Assembly: GCA_963802905.1 (NCBI GenBank)
Contig: CAWDKH010000004.1
Coordinates: 496,001 to 560,000 of the forward strand
Length of the DNA: 64,000 nt
Origin: DASQFQ01 sp963802905
GTDB taxonomy: Bacteria > Actinomycetota > Thermoleophilia > Solirubrobacterales > Solirubrobacteraceae
Reading direction: 5' to 3'
The position numbers and the translations under genes were made by a program. The notes below the pieces were generated by a model, which was not told the origin of the DNA, searched no databases, and worked only from the letters and a program-made list of their open reading frames with translations. Positions 8,269 through 16,081 of this stretch are shown in pieces; position 1 is the first letter of the stretch; each line of letters opens with the position of its first letter.

Positions 8269-8750
8269 TCGAGTCGACGTTCAACTCGCTGGTCGACGAC
8301 GTCGACTACCCGATGTTCATCGTCACCGTGTGCGCCGGCGGCGAGCGCTCCGGCTGCCTGATCGGCTTCGCCACCCAGGCGAGCATCGACCCGTCGCGCT
8401 TCCTCGTCTGCCTGTCGCACACCAACCGCACCTACCGCGTGGGGCGCGACGCCGAGCTGCTCGGGGTCCACTTCGTGCCCGAGGAGGAGGCCGCGCTCGC
8501 CGAGCTGTTCGGCGGCGAGACGGGTGACGAGGTCGACAAGTTCGAGCGCTGCTCGTGGCGCGCTGGGCCGGGCGGCACGCCGCTGCTCGACGCCTGCCCG
8601 AACCGCTTCGTCGGCCGCGTGCTCGAGCGCCTCGACGCCGGCGACCACGATGCCCTCCTGCTCGAGCCGGTGCTCGCCGAGCGCGGCACCGAGACCGACG
8701 AGTTCACGTTCCATCGCGCCAAGCGGATCGAGCCGGGGCACGAAGCCTGA
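8256..8750 (+). CDS. Flavin reductase-like (FMN-binding split-barrel) protein
   Basis: 164 aa. The ATG at 8256 overlaps the end of the phosphatase gene by 13 bases. The N-terminal DYPMFIVTVCAGGERSGCLIGFATQASIDPSRFLVCLSHTN pattern, here cited only by its ends, is typical of flavin reductase/FMN-binding split-barrel proteins, where the TQ/S and HTN regions bind FMN. Such proteins supply reduced flavin to partner oxygenases or act as small flavin oxidoreductases. No obvious partner is adjacent. Likely in one operon with the two preceding genes. Confidence 0.8.
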   Translation: MEHVIESTFNSLVDDVDYPMFIVTVCAGGERSGCLIGFATQASIDPSRFLVCLSHTNRTYRVGRDAELLGVHFVPEEEAALAELFGGETGDEVDKFERCSWRAGPGGTPLLDACPNRFVGRVLERLDAGDHDALLLEPVLAERGTETDEFTFHRAKRIEPGHEA

Positions 8751-8824
8751 CACCTGCGTGTTTGCCCCTCACGGGGGAGTGGCTAGGCCAGAAAGGTCAG
8801 ACCATTCTCCCCGGAGGTTTCCAC

Positions 8825-9778
8825 ATGATCCTGCGCATCGATCGGCTCCAGACCGAAATGCCGCCGCCGTCCGATCCCGACCCCGCCGGCGCCGCCGTGG
8901 TGCAGGAGCTGCTGGGCGGCAAGTTCGGCGAGATGTCGACCTTCATGAACTACACGTTCCAGTCGTTCAACTTCCGCAACCGCCAGGGAGCGCGGCCGTT
9001 CTACGACCTCGTCGCGAACATCGCCGCCGAGGAGTTCGGCCACATCGAGCTCGTCTCGACCGCGATCAACACGATGCTCACCGGTGCGGGCGAAAAGGGC
9101 AACCTGCCCAAGCCGGCCGACCTGCTCAACCCCCAGCACTTCGCTGCGGGCGGTGCGGGCACGCTGGTCCAGGACTCCAACGGCAAGCCGTGGAACGGCG
9201 ACTACGTGACGTCGACCGGTGACCTGGTCGAGGACCTCGTGCACAACTTCTTCCTCGAGACCGGCGCGCGCAACGGCAAGCTCAAGGTCTACGAGATGGT
9301 CGACCACCCGGCCGCCCGCGCGCTGACGGGCTACCTGCTCGTCCGCGGCGGCGTCCACCAGGTCGCCTACGCCCGTGCCGTCGAGAACCTCACCGGCGCG
9401 GACCTGTCGAAGCTGTTCCCGGCGCCACGGATCCCGACCGAGAAGATCCCCGAGTGCCAGCCGCACATCAAGCGCGGCGAGCACACGAAGCTCTACCGCT
9501 TCTCGCAGAGCGACTATCACGAGCTGGCCGCGGTGTGGAACGGCACCCACCCCGAGACCGGTGACGACCTCGTCGTCGTCAACGACCCGCCGGAAGGCTA
9601 CGCGCCGTTCGACCTCCCGTCACAGGAGGGCGTCTTCGCCCCGGACTACGAGCCGGAGGAGATCGCCGAGATCGCCGTCAAGCTGCGCAAGGCCGCCGGC
9701 CTTTCCGACGAGCCCACCGGCGTCGTCGCCAACGACACCAACGGCGTCATGGGCAGGATCAAGGAGGCGGTCTCCTAG
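8825..9778 (+). CDS. Manganese (non-haem) catalase
   Basis: 317 aa. The start ATG 8825 has a strong GGAGG at 8813-8817. The ferritin-like four-helix domain shows FMNYTFQSFNFRN (about 40-52) and the metal-binding helix NIAAEEFGHIELV (about 63-75), then LETGARNGKLKVYEM and VRGGVHQVAYA, which supply the second pair of metal ligands. This is the dinuclear manganese site of bacterial Mn-catalases, which dismutate hydrogen peroxide. The C-terminal third contains the extended loop-rich tail typical of the family. Its stop overlaps the next gene's GTG by one base. Confidence 0.95.
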   Translation: MILRIDRLQTEMPPPSDPDPAGAAVVQELLGGKFGEMSTFMNYTFQSFNFRNRQGARPFYDLVANIAAEEFGHIELVSTAINTMLTGAGEKGNLPKPADLLNPQHFAAGGAGTLVQDSNGKPWNGDYVTSTGDLVEDLVHNFFLETGARNGKLKVYEMVDHPAARALTGYLLVRGGVHQVAYARAVENLTGADLSKLFPAPRIPTEKIPECQPHIKRGEHTKLYRFSQSDYHELAAVWNGTHPETGDDLVVVNDPPEGYAPFDLPSQEGVFAPDYEPEEIAEIAVKLRKAAGLSDEPTGVVANDTNGVMGRIKEAVS

Positions 9779-10272
9779 TGGCGACCCTGACGAAGCTGGA
9801 GAGCAAGCTGGCCGAGGTGCTCGGCCTGGCGATGGCCGCCCAGGATGCCGTGCAGGAGGTGCGCGGCATGCTGGGCTCCGAGCACGCGGCGCTCGACAAG
9901 AAGCTCGAGCAGGCGCGCGAGGACGCGCGCGAGACGCAGGAGCGCTGCACCACGCTGGCCGGGACGTTCAACGGCAAGAAGACCGCGATCGTCGAGGAGG
10001 CCCGCGAGGTCAAGCAGGAGGCCACCGAGATGCGCGAGGCCTACCTCGCCGACGAGGAGGACCCGCTCGACGGCTTCGAGTTCCTCACGATGGCTGAGGC
10101 CGGCGAGGTCGGCCACTGGTCGATCGTGGCGAAGCTGAACGAGAAGGCCGGCAACGCCGAGCTGCGCACGCTGACCGACTGGGCGCTGCCGATCCAGCAG
10201 CGCCACCTGCAGGAGGTCCTCGACGGCTCGCTGAAGCTGGCCGCCGACGAGGATCCCGACGAAGAGGCCTAG
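9778..10272 (+). CDS. Coiled-coil hypothetical protein coupled to Mn-catalase
   Basis: 164 aa, GTG start overlapping the catalase stop by one base. The first 90 residues are almost wholly helical, with heptad-like spacing and many E/K/A residues (KLEQAREDARETQERC), a likely coiled coil or ferritin-like bundle. The second half is also helical (FEFLTMAEAGEVGHWSIVAKLNEKAG; cited by its ends) and ends in an acidic tail DEDPDEEA. The EVGHWSI...QQRHLQE pattern could contribute metal ligands, which is speculative. I do not recognise a named family. Tight coupling suggests it assists or accompanies the catalase. Confidence 0.75.
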   Translation: MATLTKLESKLAEVLGLAMAAQDAVQEVRGMLGSEHAALDKKLEQAREDARETQERCTTLAGTFNGKKTAIVEEAREVKQEATEMREAYLADEEDPLDGFEFLTMAEAGEVGHWSIVAKLNEKAGNAELRTLTDWALPIQQRHLQEVLDGSLKLAADEDPDEEA

Positions 10273-10282
10273 CCGCTGTCGG

Positions 10283-10876
10283 CTACACCCCCGAGCGCAG
10301 ATCCGCGAGTCGCTCGGGGGTGAAGCCGATCTCGTCGAAGCGCGCGGTCGTGCCCTCGCCGGTCGGCGACTGCACGAGGAAGCCGGCGCGCAACTCGGGC
10401 GCCTCGAGCGCGAAGTGACGGACGAAGCGCCACGGCTCGCCCTCGAGCCGGCCGTGCAACGCGACCGCGGGGCCGAGCCGCGAGATGCGCAGCCACACGG
10501 CGTCACCGGCGACCGCGAACGCGTTGGCGTCGTCGGAGAGCCCGTCGGTGATGACCGAGACGACGCCCGCCTCGCCCTGCGGCGACACCTCGAACGCGAG
10601 CTTCACCCAGCGGGCGTCACCCGCCCACAGCAGCAGCGCGCCCGCGTCGTAGGCGCCGCCGAACTCGCACTGCACGCGCGCGGAGAACTGGAAGTCACCC
10701 TCGACCGGGCCGAGCAGCCGCGGCGCGCCGGTCTCCGGCGCGCCGCCGGCCGGGTCGTGGAAGAGGTCGCAGCGCGCCGGCGCGGCAATCGTGAGCGGAT
10801 CGGTGCTCCAGCTCGGGGGCGCGACGTCCCAGGCGAGGGGAGCGGGGAGGGGTGGGATGGCGATCGTGTCGGGCAT
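10283..10876 (-). CDS. DUF1349-family (concanavalin-like beta-sandwich) protein
   Basis: 197 aa from ATG 10876; the frame continues upstream but with shadow composition across the divergent gene. The pattern FSARVQCEFGGAYDAGALLLWAG followed by WVKLAFE, VSVITDG and FVRHFAL fits the DUF1349/regulation-of-enolase-like beta sandwich. Members are often found fused to sugar-active enzymes or stand alone with unknown function. The gene is divergent from the small secreted protein to its right, with overlapping -10-like elements between them. Confidence 0.8.
   Translation of the reverse strand: MPDTIAIPPLPAPLAWDVAPPSWSTDPLTIAAPARCDLFHDPAGGAPETGAPRLLGPVEGDFQFSARVQCEFGGAYDAGALLLWAGDARWVKLAFEVSPQGEAGVVSVITDGLSDDANAFAVAGDAVWLRISRLGPAVALHGRLEGEPWRFVRHFALEAPELRAGFLVQSPTGEGTTARFDEIGFTPERLADLRSGV
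10286..10322. terminator. Bidirectional terminator hairpin between convergent genes
   Basis: A perfect 12-base-pair stem, CACCCCCGAGCG paired with CGCTCGGGGGTG, spans a 13-base loop (10298-10310). It begins 13 bases after the stop of the plus-strand coiled-coil gene and lies within the last codons of the minus-strand DUF1349 gene. It could therefore terminate the plus-strand transcript and also fold in the minus-strand mRNA. No T-tract. Confidence 0.6.
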
Positions 10877-10885
10877 TGACCGTCC

Positions 10886-10901
10886 AAGATAGGCTCGCGC
10901 C
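10886..10901. promoter_or_regulatory. Overlapping divergent -10 elements
   Basis: On the plus strand TAGGCT (10890-10895) stands six bases before the GTG at 10902. On the minus strand TATCTT (10891-10886) stands nine bases before the ATG at 10876. The two hexamers share two bases, so a single short element may drive both genes. Confidence 0.5.
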
Positions 10902-11402
10902 GTGACCAAGCTCGCCCTCGTGCTCGCCGCCGCGGCCCTCGCGCTGCTGCCCGCCACCGCCTCCGCCAAGCCGCAGATCTGCGATGCGGACGTCATCCAG
11001 CAGGCGCTCATCGACGCCGGCAAGCTGACCGCCGAGGACGTCGGCTTCGGGATGAAAGTCGACCTCGTCCGCTGCGGCGACGTCACCGCCGACGGCGACA
11101 CGGACGCGCTGTTCACCGTCGCGAGCGGCGGCACCGCGGGCGACACGCACTTCGGCGTGCTGCGCGGCAAGGCGGACGGCTCGCCCGGCGCGCTCGCGCT
11201 CTACCGGGAGGGCTACAAGATCGGGATCGCGCGGCGCAACCGGCGCTCGTTCGCGGTGATCCAGCCGCACTACGCCGAGAACGAAGCGAACTGCTGCCCG
11301 AGCTCCTACCGGCTGCGGCGCTACACGTGGACCGGCAGCCGCTTCAAGGCCGGCCCGGTCAAGAAGCGCAAGACCGCCCCGCGGCGCTTCTACCGCTCCT
11401 AG
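10902..11402 (+). CDS. Small secreted protein of unknown function
   Basis: 166 aa from a GTG at 10902. The N-terminus MTKLALVLAAAALALLPATASAKP is a textbook Sec signal with cleavage after ASA (described by its ends only). The mature part has a DVTADGDTDALF segment resembling the acidic turns of FG-GAP/calcium-binding beta proteins, an ICDAD start and a CC pair in NCCPSSYRLRRYTW, giving four cysteines for possible disulfides. The layout recalls LppP/LprE-type secreted proteins. Family assignment is weak. Confidence 0.75.
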   Translation: MTKLALVLAAAALALLPATASAKPQICDADVIQQALIDAGKLTAEDVGFGMKVDLVRCGDVTADGDTDALFTVASGGTAGDTHFGVLRGKADGSPGALALYREGYKIGIARRNRRSFAVIQPHYAENEANCCPSSYRLRRYTWTGSRFKAGPVKKRKTAPRRFYRS

Positions 11403-11403
11403 C

Positions 11404-11937
11404 TCAGGCCGCGGGCAGGCGCTCGGCGCAGTAGCGGTCGACGACCACGTCGAGCCAGGCGCTCAGTGGCTGGCGCTCCGAGTCGTAGGCCGGGAGCTCG
11501 TCGAGCACGCGACCGAGCACCTGACTCGTCGCGCGCTCGGCCGCGAACACGCCGATCGACGCCCGCAGGCGCGAGAGCACCCGCTCGGACACGCGCCACC
11601 ACAGCTCCGACACGGCCTCCGGGTCCCCGGCGACGCTGCGGTCGATCAGCTCGGGCAGGCCGGCGTCCTCGTAGGTGCGGCGCACGGGCTCCATCGGCTG
11701 GACGAGCCGCAGGTGGGGCGCCGCGCGATGCAGCTCCGGCGGGATCGCCCGCGCGGGATCGCGCTCCGCGATCGGGCGGTCGGCACGGTTCGCCGTGCGC
11801 CGCTCGACCATCACCGCGACCTCCGGTTCGCCGGCGAAGTGCTCGCGCAGCGGCGCCAGCAGGACGTCGGCCTGCTCGGCCGCCACGAGGCAGAAGACGC
11901 GTGGCCGTTGCTCGTCGATCAATGTCGTCGCTCCCAT
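11404..11937 (-). CDS. Hypothetical protein with sigma-70 region-2-like C-terminus
   Basis: 177 aa. The N-terminal half (RVFCLVAAEQADVLLAPLREHF...EVAVMVERR) is a short alpha/beta-looking segment found without known function. The C-terminal 80 residues align by eye with sigma-70 region 2: AGDPEAVSELWWRV corresponds to the usual AGD.AAF..LY.R start, and LDELPAYDSERQPLSAWLDVVVDRYC to the region ending FRAWLYRIARN. No region 4 helix-turn-helix follows before the stop. It may be a degenerate or truncated ECF-like factor or a binding protein derived from one. Function not assigned. Confidence 0.6.
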   Translation of the reverse strand: MGATTLIDEQRPRVFCLVAAEQADVLLAPLREHFAGEPEVAVMVERRTANRADRPIAERDPARAIPPELHRAAPHLRLVQPMEPVRRTYEDAGLPELIDRSVAGDPEAVSELWWRVSERVLSRLRASIGVFAAERATSQVLGRVLDELPAYDSERQPLSAWLDVVVDRYCAERLPAA

Positions 11938-12034
11938 CCGTGGGTGTGCTCGCTCTCAGGAAAGCCGACCGCCGTCGGCGCCGCCACAGCCGAAGGTTCA
12001 GGGTCGAGGGGTATCTTCGGACGCAGAGGCAGAC

Positions 12035-12685
12035 ATGGAGGCCAAGCTCAGCGAGCTCCAGCGCTTATACGCCACGGCCCTGTTGATGGGCGACGAGATC
12101 GGGGCAGAGATCGCGATCCGCGACGCAATGGACGCGGGCGCGAGCACGGCGGAGATCGACGACGCGATCATCGCCCCGGCGCTATGGCTCGTCGGCGACC
12201 TCTGGGAGCGCGGCGAGATCACCGTCGCCGACGAGCACATCGCGACCGAGATCTCGATCCGCGTGCTCGCGCTCCAGCGCGAGGCGCAGCGGGTCGCGCA
12301 CGCCCGGCGCGAGCAGCAGATCCTGCTGGCGGCGCCCGCCGGCGAGCTGCACGTGGTCGCGCTGCGGATGCTCGGCGGCCTCCTCCGCGAGTCCGGCTAC
12401 GACGTGATGATGCTCGGCGCCGACGTCCCCGCCGCCGACCTGGCGTCCTCGGCGGAGCGCTACGAGGCGGACGTGGTCTGCCTGACCTCGACGCTGCCGG
12501 GAGGCATGGACCGGATCTGGGTCGCGATCGACGAGGTCCAGGAGCGCCGGCCGGAGGCGGGCTTCGTGGTCGGCGGCCGCGGCCTTGAACGCATGCGGTC
12601 AGAGCCGGGGATCAAGGTTTGCCAGCGCATCCCGGAGGCCGTCGAGGCGGTCGACGCGGTGGTCAAGCGCGCGGATCTGAACTGA
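12035..12685 (+). CDS. Stand-alone cobalamin-binding protein with CarH-like Wx9EH motif
   Basis: 216 aa from ATG 12035. Residues about 1-85 are the helical cap module that precedes B12-binding folds. It contains W57 followed after nine residues by E67-H68, the Wx9EH motif that gates light sensing in CarH. Residues about 95-215 form the Rossmann-like B12 domain: PAGELHVVALRML supplies the histidine (H106) of the ExHxx(A/G) loop, followed by MLGADVPAADL, CLTSTLPG and VVGGRGL. There is no MerR DNA-binding domain, so it may be a light- or B12-responsive partner protein. TATCTT at 12012-12017 could be the -10. Confidence 0.85.
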   Translation: MEAKLSELQRLYATALLMGDEIGAEIAIRDAMDAGASTAEIDDAIIAPALWLVGDLWERGEITVADEHIATEISIRVLALQREAQRVAHARREQQILLAAPAGELHVVALRMLGGLLRESGYDVMMLGADVPAADLASSAERYEADVVCLTSTLPGGMDRIWVAIDEVQERRPEAGFVVGGRGLERMRSEPGIKVCQRIPEAVEAVDAVVKRADLN

Positions 12686-13103
12686 CCGACTCGCCGCCCC
12701 ACTCCTCGGGGGCGACGTCGGCGAGCGTCTCGGAGAACGTCCACTGGTGGCCGGCGGGGTCCTCGGCGTGGTACTGCCGCTCGCCGTACTCGTAGTCGGT
12801 CGGCTCCATGACGATGCGGGCGCCGTGCGCCCGCGCGTGCTCGCAGTGGGCGCGCGCGTCGTCCACGCGCACGAGCACGGAGTGCGTGGCCTCGCCCGGA
12901 CGCGGCGGACGCCGCTCGCCGCGGACGTCGCCGACGATCACCGCCCCGTCGCCGAAGCTGAGCTGGGCGCGGTGGTTCTCGCCGATCCGCACCCGCTCCT
13001 GGAACCCGAACGCGGTCTCGAGCCAGGTGACAGCGGCACGCACATCCGGGTAGATGAGGACCGGGACGACGGTGGCCGGCGGGATCGAGCGGTTCGGCTT
13101 CAT
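12663..13103 (-). CDS. VOC/glyoxalase-fold protein
   Basis: 146 aa. The beta-alpha-beta-beta-beta repeats of the vicinal-oxygen-chelate fold are visible: PVLIYPDVRAAVTWLETAFGFQE at the start and HAEDPAGHQWTFSETL at the end. The latter is the hallmark of the PhnB/glyoxalase_2-like group, where DPAGH.W carries metal-site residues. The substrate is unknown; resistance-type or small-molecule binding roles are common. Its tail overlaps the B12 protein gene by 23 bases on the opposite strand. Confidence 0.85.
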   Translation of the reverse strand: MKPNRSIPPATVVPVLIYPDVRAAVTWLETAFGFQERVRIGENHRAQLSFGDGAVIVGDVRGERRPPRPGEATHSVLVRVDDARAHCEHARAHGARIVMEPTDYEYGERQYHAEDPAGHQWTFSETLADVAPEEWGGESVSSDPRA

Positions 13104-13137
13104 CGCCTTTCAGCCTGACACGACGGGGGCAAAGCTC

Positions 13138-14625
13138 ATGACTGGCAGCATCCATTCCGATCGCACGATCGCCGATTCACCGCTGTCGAACGGTGATCTC
13201 GCGCCGACCGAGGCGAACCGGCGGACATGGGGCACGTACGACTTCGCGGCGCTCTGGATCGGCCTGTCGATCGTCACGACCACCTACACGCTCGCGTCGG
13301 GCCTGATCGCGGCTGGCATGACGTGGTGGCAGGGGCTGCTGACGGTCTCGCTGGGCAATCTGATCGTCCTGATCCCGATGCTGCTCAACGCGCATCCGGG
13401 GACCAAGTACGGCATCCCGTTCCCGGTGCTCGTGCGCTCGAGCTTCGGCATCCGCGGCGCGAACGTCGCCGCGATGGCGCGCGCGCTCGTCGCCTGCGGG
13501 TGGTTCGGGATCCAGACGTGGATCGGCGCGCTCGCGATCGACACGCTGATGGTCACGCTGTGGAACGGCTGGGCCGACGTCGGCGGCCACAAGGCGATCG
13601 CGTTCGGGGCCTTCTGGCTCGTCGAGGTGGCGATCATCCTGCGCGGGATCGAGGGCATCCGCTGGCTCGAGCGGACCGCCGCGCCGCTGCTGATCGGCGG
13701 CAGCGCCGCGCTGCTGATCTGGGCGTTCGACGCGGGCGGCGGGATCGGCAACGTGTTCTCCGCCTCGTCGAAGCTGGTCACCGACGACCAGAGCTTCTGG
13801 GCGCTGTTCGCGCCCGGCCTGGCCGCCAACATCGGCTACTGGATCACGCTCTCGCTCAACATCCCGGACTTCACCCGCTACGCGCGCGACCAGAAGTCGC
13901 AGGTGGTCGGCCAGTCGCTCGCGATGCCGGCGACGATGACCGCGTTCTCGTTCGTCGGCATCGCGGTCACCGCCGCAACGATCGTCATCTACGGCGAGGC
14001 GATCTGGGACCCGGTGGCGCTCGTCGCGCGCCTGCTCGGCGACCTGCCGATCCTGCTGGTACTGGCGATGATCGTGATCGTCATCGCGCAGCTCTCGACC
14101 AACATGGCGGCCAACGTCGTCTCGCCGTCGAACGACTTCTCCAACCTGTCGCCCCGCCAGATCACGTTCCGCATGGGCGGTCTGATCACGGCGGTGATCG
14201 GGATCATCTCGCTGCCCTGGAAGCTGTACGAGGACGTCGGCGCCTACATCTTCACCTGGCTCGTCGGCTACGGCAGCCTGCTGGCGGCGTTCGCGGGCGT
14301 GATGATCGTCGACTACTGGATCCTGCGGAAGACGGTGCTCGACGTGCCTGACCTGTACCGGCCGGGTGCCGGCCGCTACTGGTTCAGCCGCGGCTACAAC
14401 GTGCGCGCGCTGGTGGGCGTCGCGATCGGCGTGATCCCGGTGATCCCCGGCTTCCTGAACGCCGCGACGACGAAGGGCGGCGTGGTCGCCGACCCGACGT
14501 TCCTCGACCAGCTCTACCGCTACGGCGTGTTCGTCGCGTTCGGGCTGGCGGCGGTCTCGTACTACTTGATGGCGCAGACCGCGCCGAGCGAGGCGAGGTC
14601 GCCCGCGGTGGCGGAGGCGGACTGA
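13138..14625 (+). CDS. NCS1-family cytosine/purine/hydantoin permease
   Basis: 495 aa from ATG 13138, with an alternative start at 13054 inside the divergent gene rejected. About twelve hydrophobic segments are visible. Family landmarks include NRRTWGTYDFAALWIGLS at the N-terminus, PVLVRSSFGIRGAN, the Trp-rich GWFGIQTWIGALAI helix that lines the substrate site in Mhp1, and NIPDFTRYARDQKSQ. NCS1 carriers import nucleobases, allantoin or hydantoins with sodium or protons. No catabolic genes adjoin, so the substrate is open. Confidence 0.92.
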   Translation: MTGSIHSDRTIADSPLSNGDLAPTEANRRTWGTYDFAALWIGLSIVTTTYTLASGLIAAGMTWWQGLLTVSLGNLIVLIPMLLNAHPGTKYGIPFPVLVRSSFGIRGANVAAMARALVACGWFGIQTWIGALAIDTLMVTLWNGWADVGGHKAIAFGAFWLVEVAIILRGIEGIRWLERTAAPLLIGGSAALLIWAFDAGGGIGNVFSASSKLVTDDQSFWALFAPGLAANIGYWITLSLNIPDFTRYARDQKSQVVGQSLAMPATMTAFSFVGIAVTAATIVIYGEAIWDPVALVARLLGDLPILLVLAMIVIVIAQLSTNMAANVVSPSNDFSNLSPRQITFRMGGLITAVIGIISLPWKLYEDVGAYIFTWLVGYGSLLAAFAGVMIVDYWILRKTVLDVPDLYRPGAGRYWFSRGYNVRALVGVAIGVIPVIPGFLNAATTKGGVVADPTFLDQLYRYGVFVAFGLAAVSYYLMAQTAPSEARSPAVAEAD

Positions 14626-15392
14626 AGCTCCTCACCTGGAACGTCGCCGGCCGTGTCGGCCGCCTGCCCGAGCAGGCGGCCGCGGTCGTCTCGGCCGGCG
14701 CCGACGTGGTCGCGCTGCAGGAGGTGACGCGGCGGACGCTGCCCGACTGGGAGGCGGCGCTCGCCGAGGCGGGCTACGCGCACCGGGCGAGCGCGGTCGA
14801 CCTCGCCGCGCCCGAGCGCAAACGCCCGCTCGGCGTGCTGACCGCCGCTCGCGAGCCACTCGAGCGCCTGCCCGCGCCCGACGTCCCGTGGCCCGAGCGC
14901 GTGCTCTGCTGCGCGGTCGCCGGCGTCGAGGTGATCAACCTGCACTCGCCGATCGCGCCCGCACCCGACCTCGCCAAGGTCCGCACGCACGAGGCGGTCG
15001 CCGCCCACCTGGCGGCCAACCCGCGCTCGCCGCGGGTGTTGTGCGGCGACCTCAACACGCCCCGCCGCGAGCACGAGGACGGCAGCGTGCTGACGTTCGC
15101 CCACGACACGAACGGGCGCCTGCGCCCCGAGCGCGGCGAGCGCTGGGATGCCGCCGAGCGCGCGCTCGTGCACACGCTGCGCGACGAGCACGGCTGGGTC
15201 GACGCCTACCGCGCGCTCCACGGCTACGGCCACCGCGAGGCGAGCTGGACGTTCGCGCAGGACCGCGGCGGCTGGCGGCTCGACCACGTGCTCGTCCACG
15301 GCCTCACGCCGGTCGCGGCCGCCTACGCCCACGACTGGCGGAGACACGGTCTGAGCGACCACTCGGCCCTGATCGTCGACCTCGTACGCTGA
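14622..15392 (+). CDS. Endonuclease/exonuclease/phosphatase (EEP) family protein, apparent CTG start
   Basis: 256 aa. The conserved N-terminal motif LLTWNVAGR begins two codons after a CTG at 14622, which overlaps the preceding stop as CTGA. No ATG, GTG or TTG lies in frame close upstream, and the first internal GTG (14706) would delete the TWN metal motif. I therefore place the start at CTG. Other EEP motifs are VALQEVTRR (metal Glu), CGDLNTP, LDHVLVHG and the terminal LSDHSAL (Asp-His pair). These enzymes hydrolyse phosphodiester or phosphomonoester bonds in DNA, RNA or lipids. Confidence 0.82.
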   Translation: MKLLTWNVAGRVGRLPEQAAAVVSAGADVVALQEVTRRTLPDWEAALAEAGYAHRASAVDLAAPERKRPLGVLTAAREPLERLPAPDVPWPERVLCCAVAGVEVINLHSPIAPAPDLAKVRTHEAVAAHLAANPRSPRVLCGDLNTPRREHEDGSVLTFAHDTNGRLRPERGERWDAAERALVHTLRDEHGWVDAYRALHGYGHREASWTFAQDRGGWRLDHVLVHGLTPVAAAYAHDWRRHGLSDHSALIVDLVR

Positions 15393-15397
15393 CGCGC
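15385..15397 (+). promoter_or_regulatory. Leaderless-type -10 element before the RibD-like gene
   Basis: TACGCT at 15385-15390 is seven bases before the GTG at 15398 and lies in the last codons of the upstream nuclease gene. No ribosome site is visible. Confidence 0.45.
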
Positions 15398-16081
15398 GTG
15401 GAGGCCTTCCGCCGCCTGCTCCCCGCCCCGGCGGCGGACGTGCTGACCGCCGCCGACGTCGCGGCCGAGGTGCCCGGTCCGGCACCGGGCGAGCGACCGT
15501 TCGTCCTGCTCAACATGATCGCGACCGCGGACGGCCGCGCGACGATCGAGGGCCGCACGGCGCCGATCGCCAACCGCGCCGACTACGAGCTCTTCCACGC
15601 GCTGCGCGCCCGCGTCGACGCCGTGATGGTGGGCGCGGAGACGATCCGCGTCGAGGGCTACGGGCCGATGGAGCAGCTCGCGGTCGTGGTCTCCCGCAGC
15701 GTCGACCTGCCGACCGGCCGCGGCCTGCTCGCGGCGCCGGAGAACCGCGTGGTGATCGTCACCCCGTCACCGGACGCCGAGCTGCCACCGTGCGCGGCCA
15801 GCGTCAGCTACCTGCGCGAGTCCGACCTCGCCACGGCGCTGCAACGGCTGAAGGCCGAGCACGGCGTCGAGTCGATCGACTGCGAGGGCGGGCCGGGACT
15901 CAACGCGACGCTCCTCCCCGCGGGCCTCGTCGACGAGCTTCACCTCGTGATCGCGCCGAAGCTCGCGGGAGGCGACGACCCCCTGACCGTCTACAGCGGG
16001 CCCGGTCCGGTCGACCTCAGCCTGCTGTCGCTGCACGAGTCAGGCGGCTACCTGTTCGCGCGTTACGGGCTCGGCGCGTGA
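15398..16081 (+). CDS. RibD C-terminal/dihydrofolate-reductase-fold protein
   Basis: 227 aa from a GTG at 15398. The RibD-C pattern is clear: NMIATADGRATIEGR (NADPH and substrate loop), MVGAETIRVEGYGP, VVIVTP and the glycine-rich CEGGPGLNATLLPAGLVDELHL. In riboflavin synthesis this domain reduces the ribosylamino-pyrimidine intermediate. Stand-alone copies such as this are often reductases of related pyrimidine or pterin substrates. No other riboflavin gene is near, so the pathway is not assigned. Its stop overlaps the GTG of the cyclase gene by four bases. Confidence 0.87.
   Translation: MEAFRRLLPAPAADVLTAADVAAEVPGPAPGERPFVLLNMIATADGRATIEGRTAPIANRADYELFHALRARVDAVMVGAETIRVEGYGPMEQLAVVVSRSVDLPTGRGLLAAPENRVVIVTPSPDAELPPCAASVSYLRESDLATALQRLKAEHGVESIDCEGGPGLNATLLPAGLVDELHLVIAPKLAGGDDPLTVYSGPGPVDLSLLSLHESGGYLFARYGLGA

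Noticed and set aside
8765..8777. Terminator hairpin CCCC-TCAC-GGGG(G) between the flavin-reductase-like and catalase genes
   Set aside because: The stem is only four base pairs with no T-tract, too weak to list.
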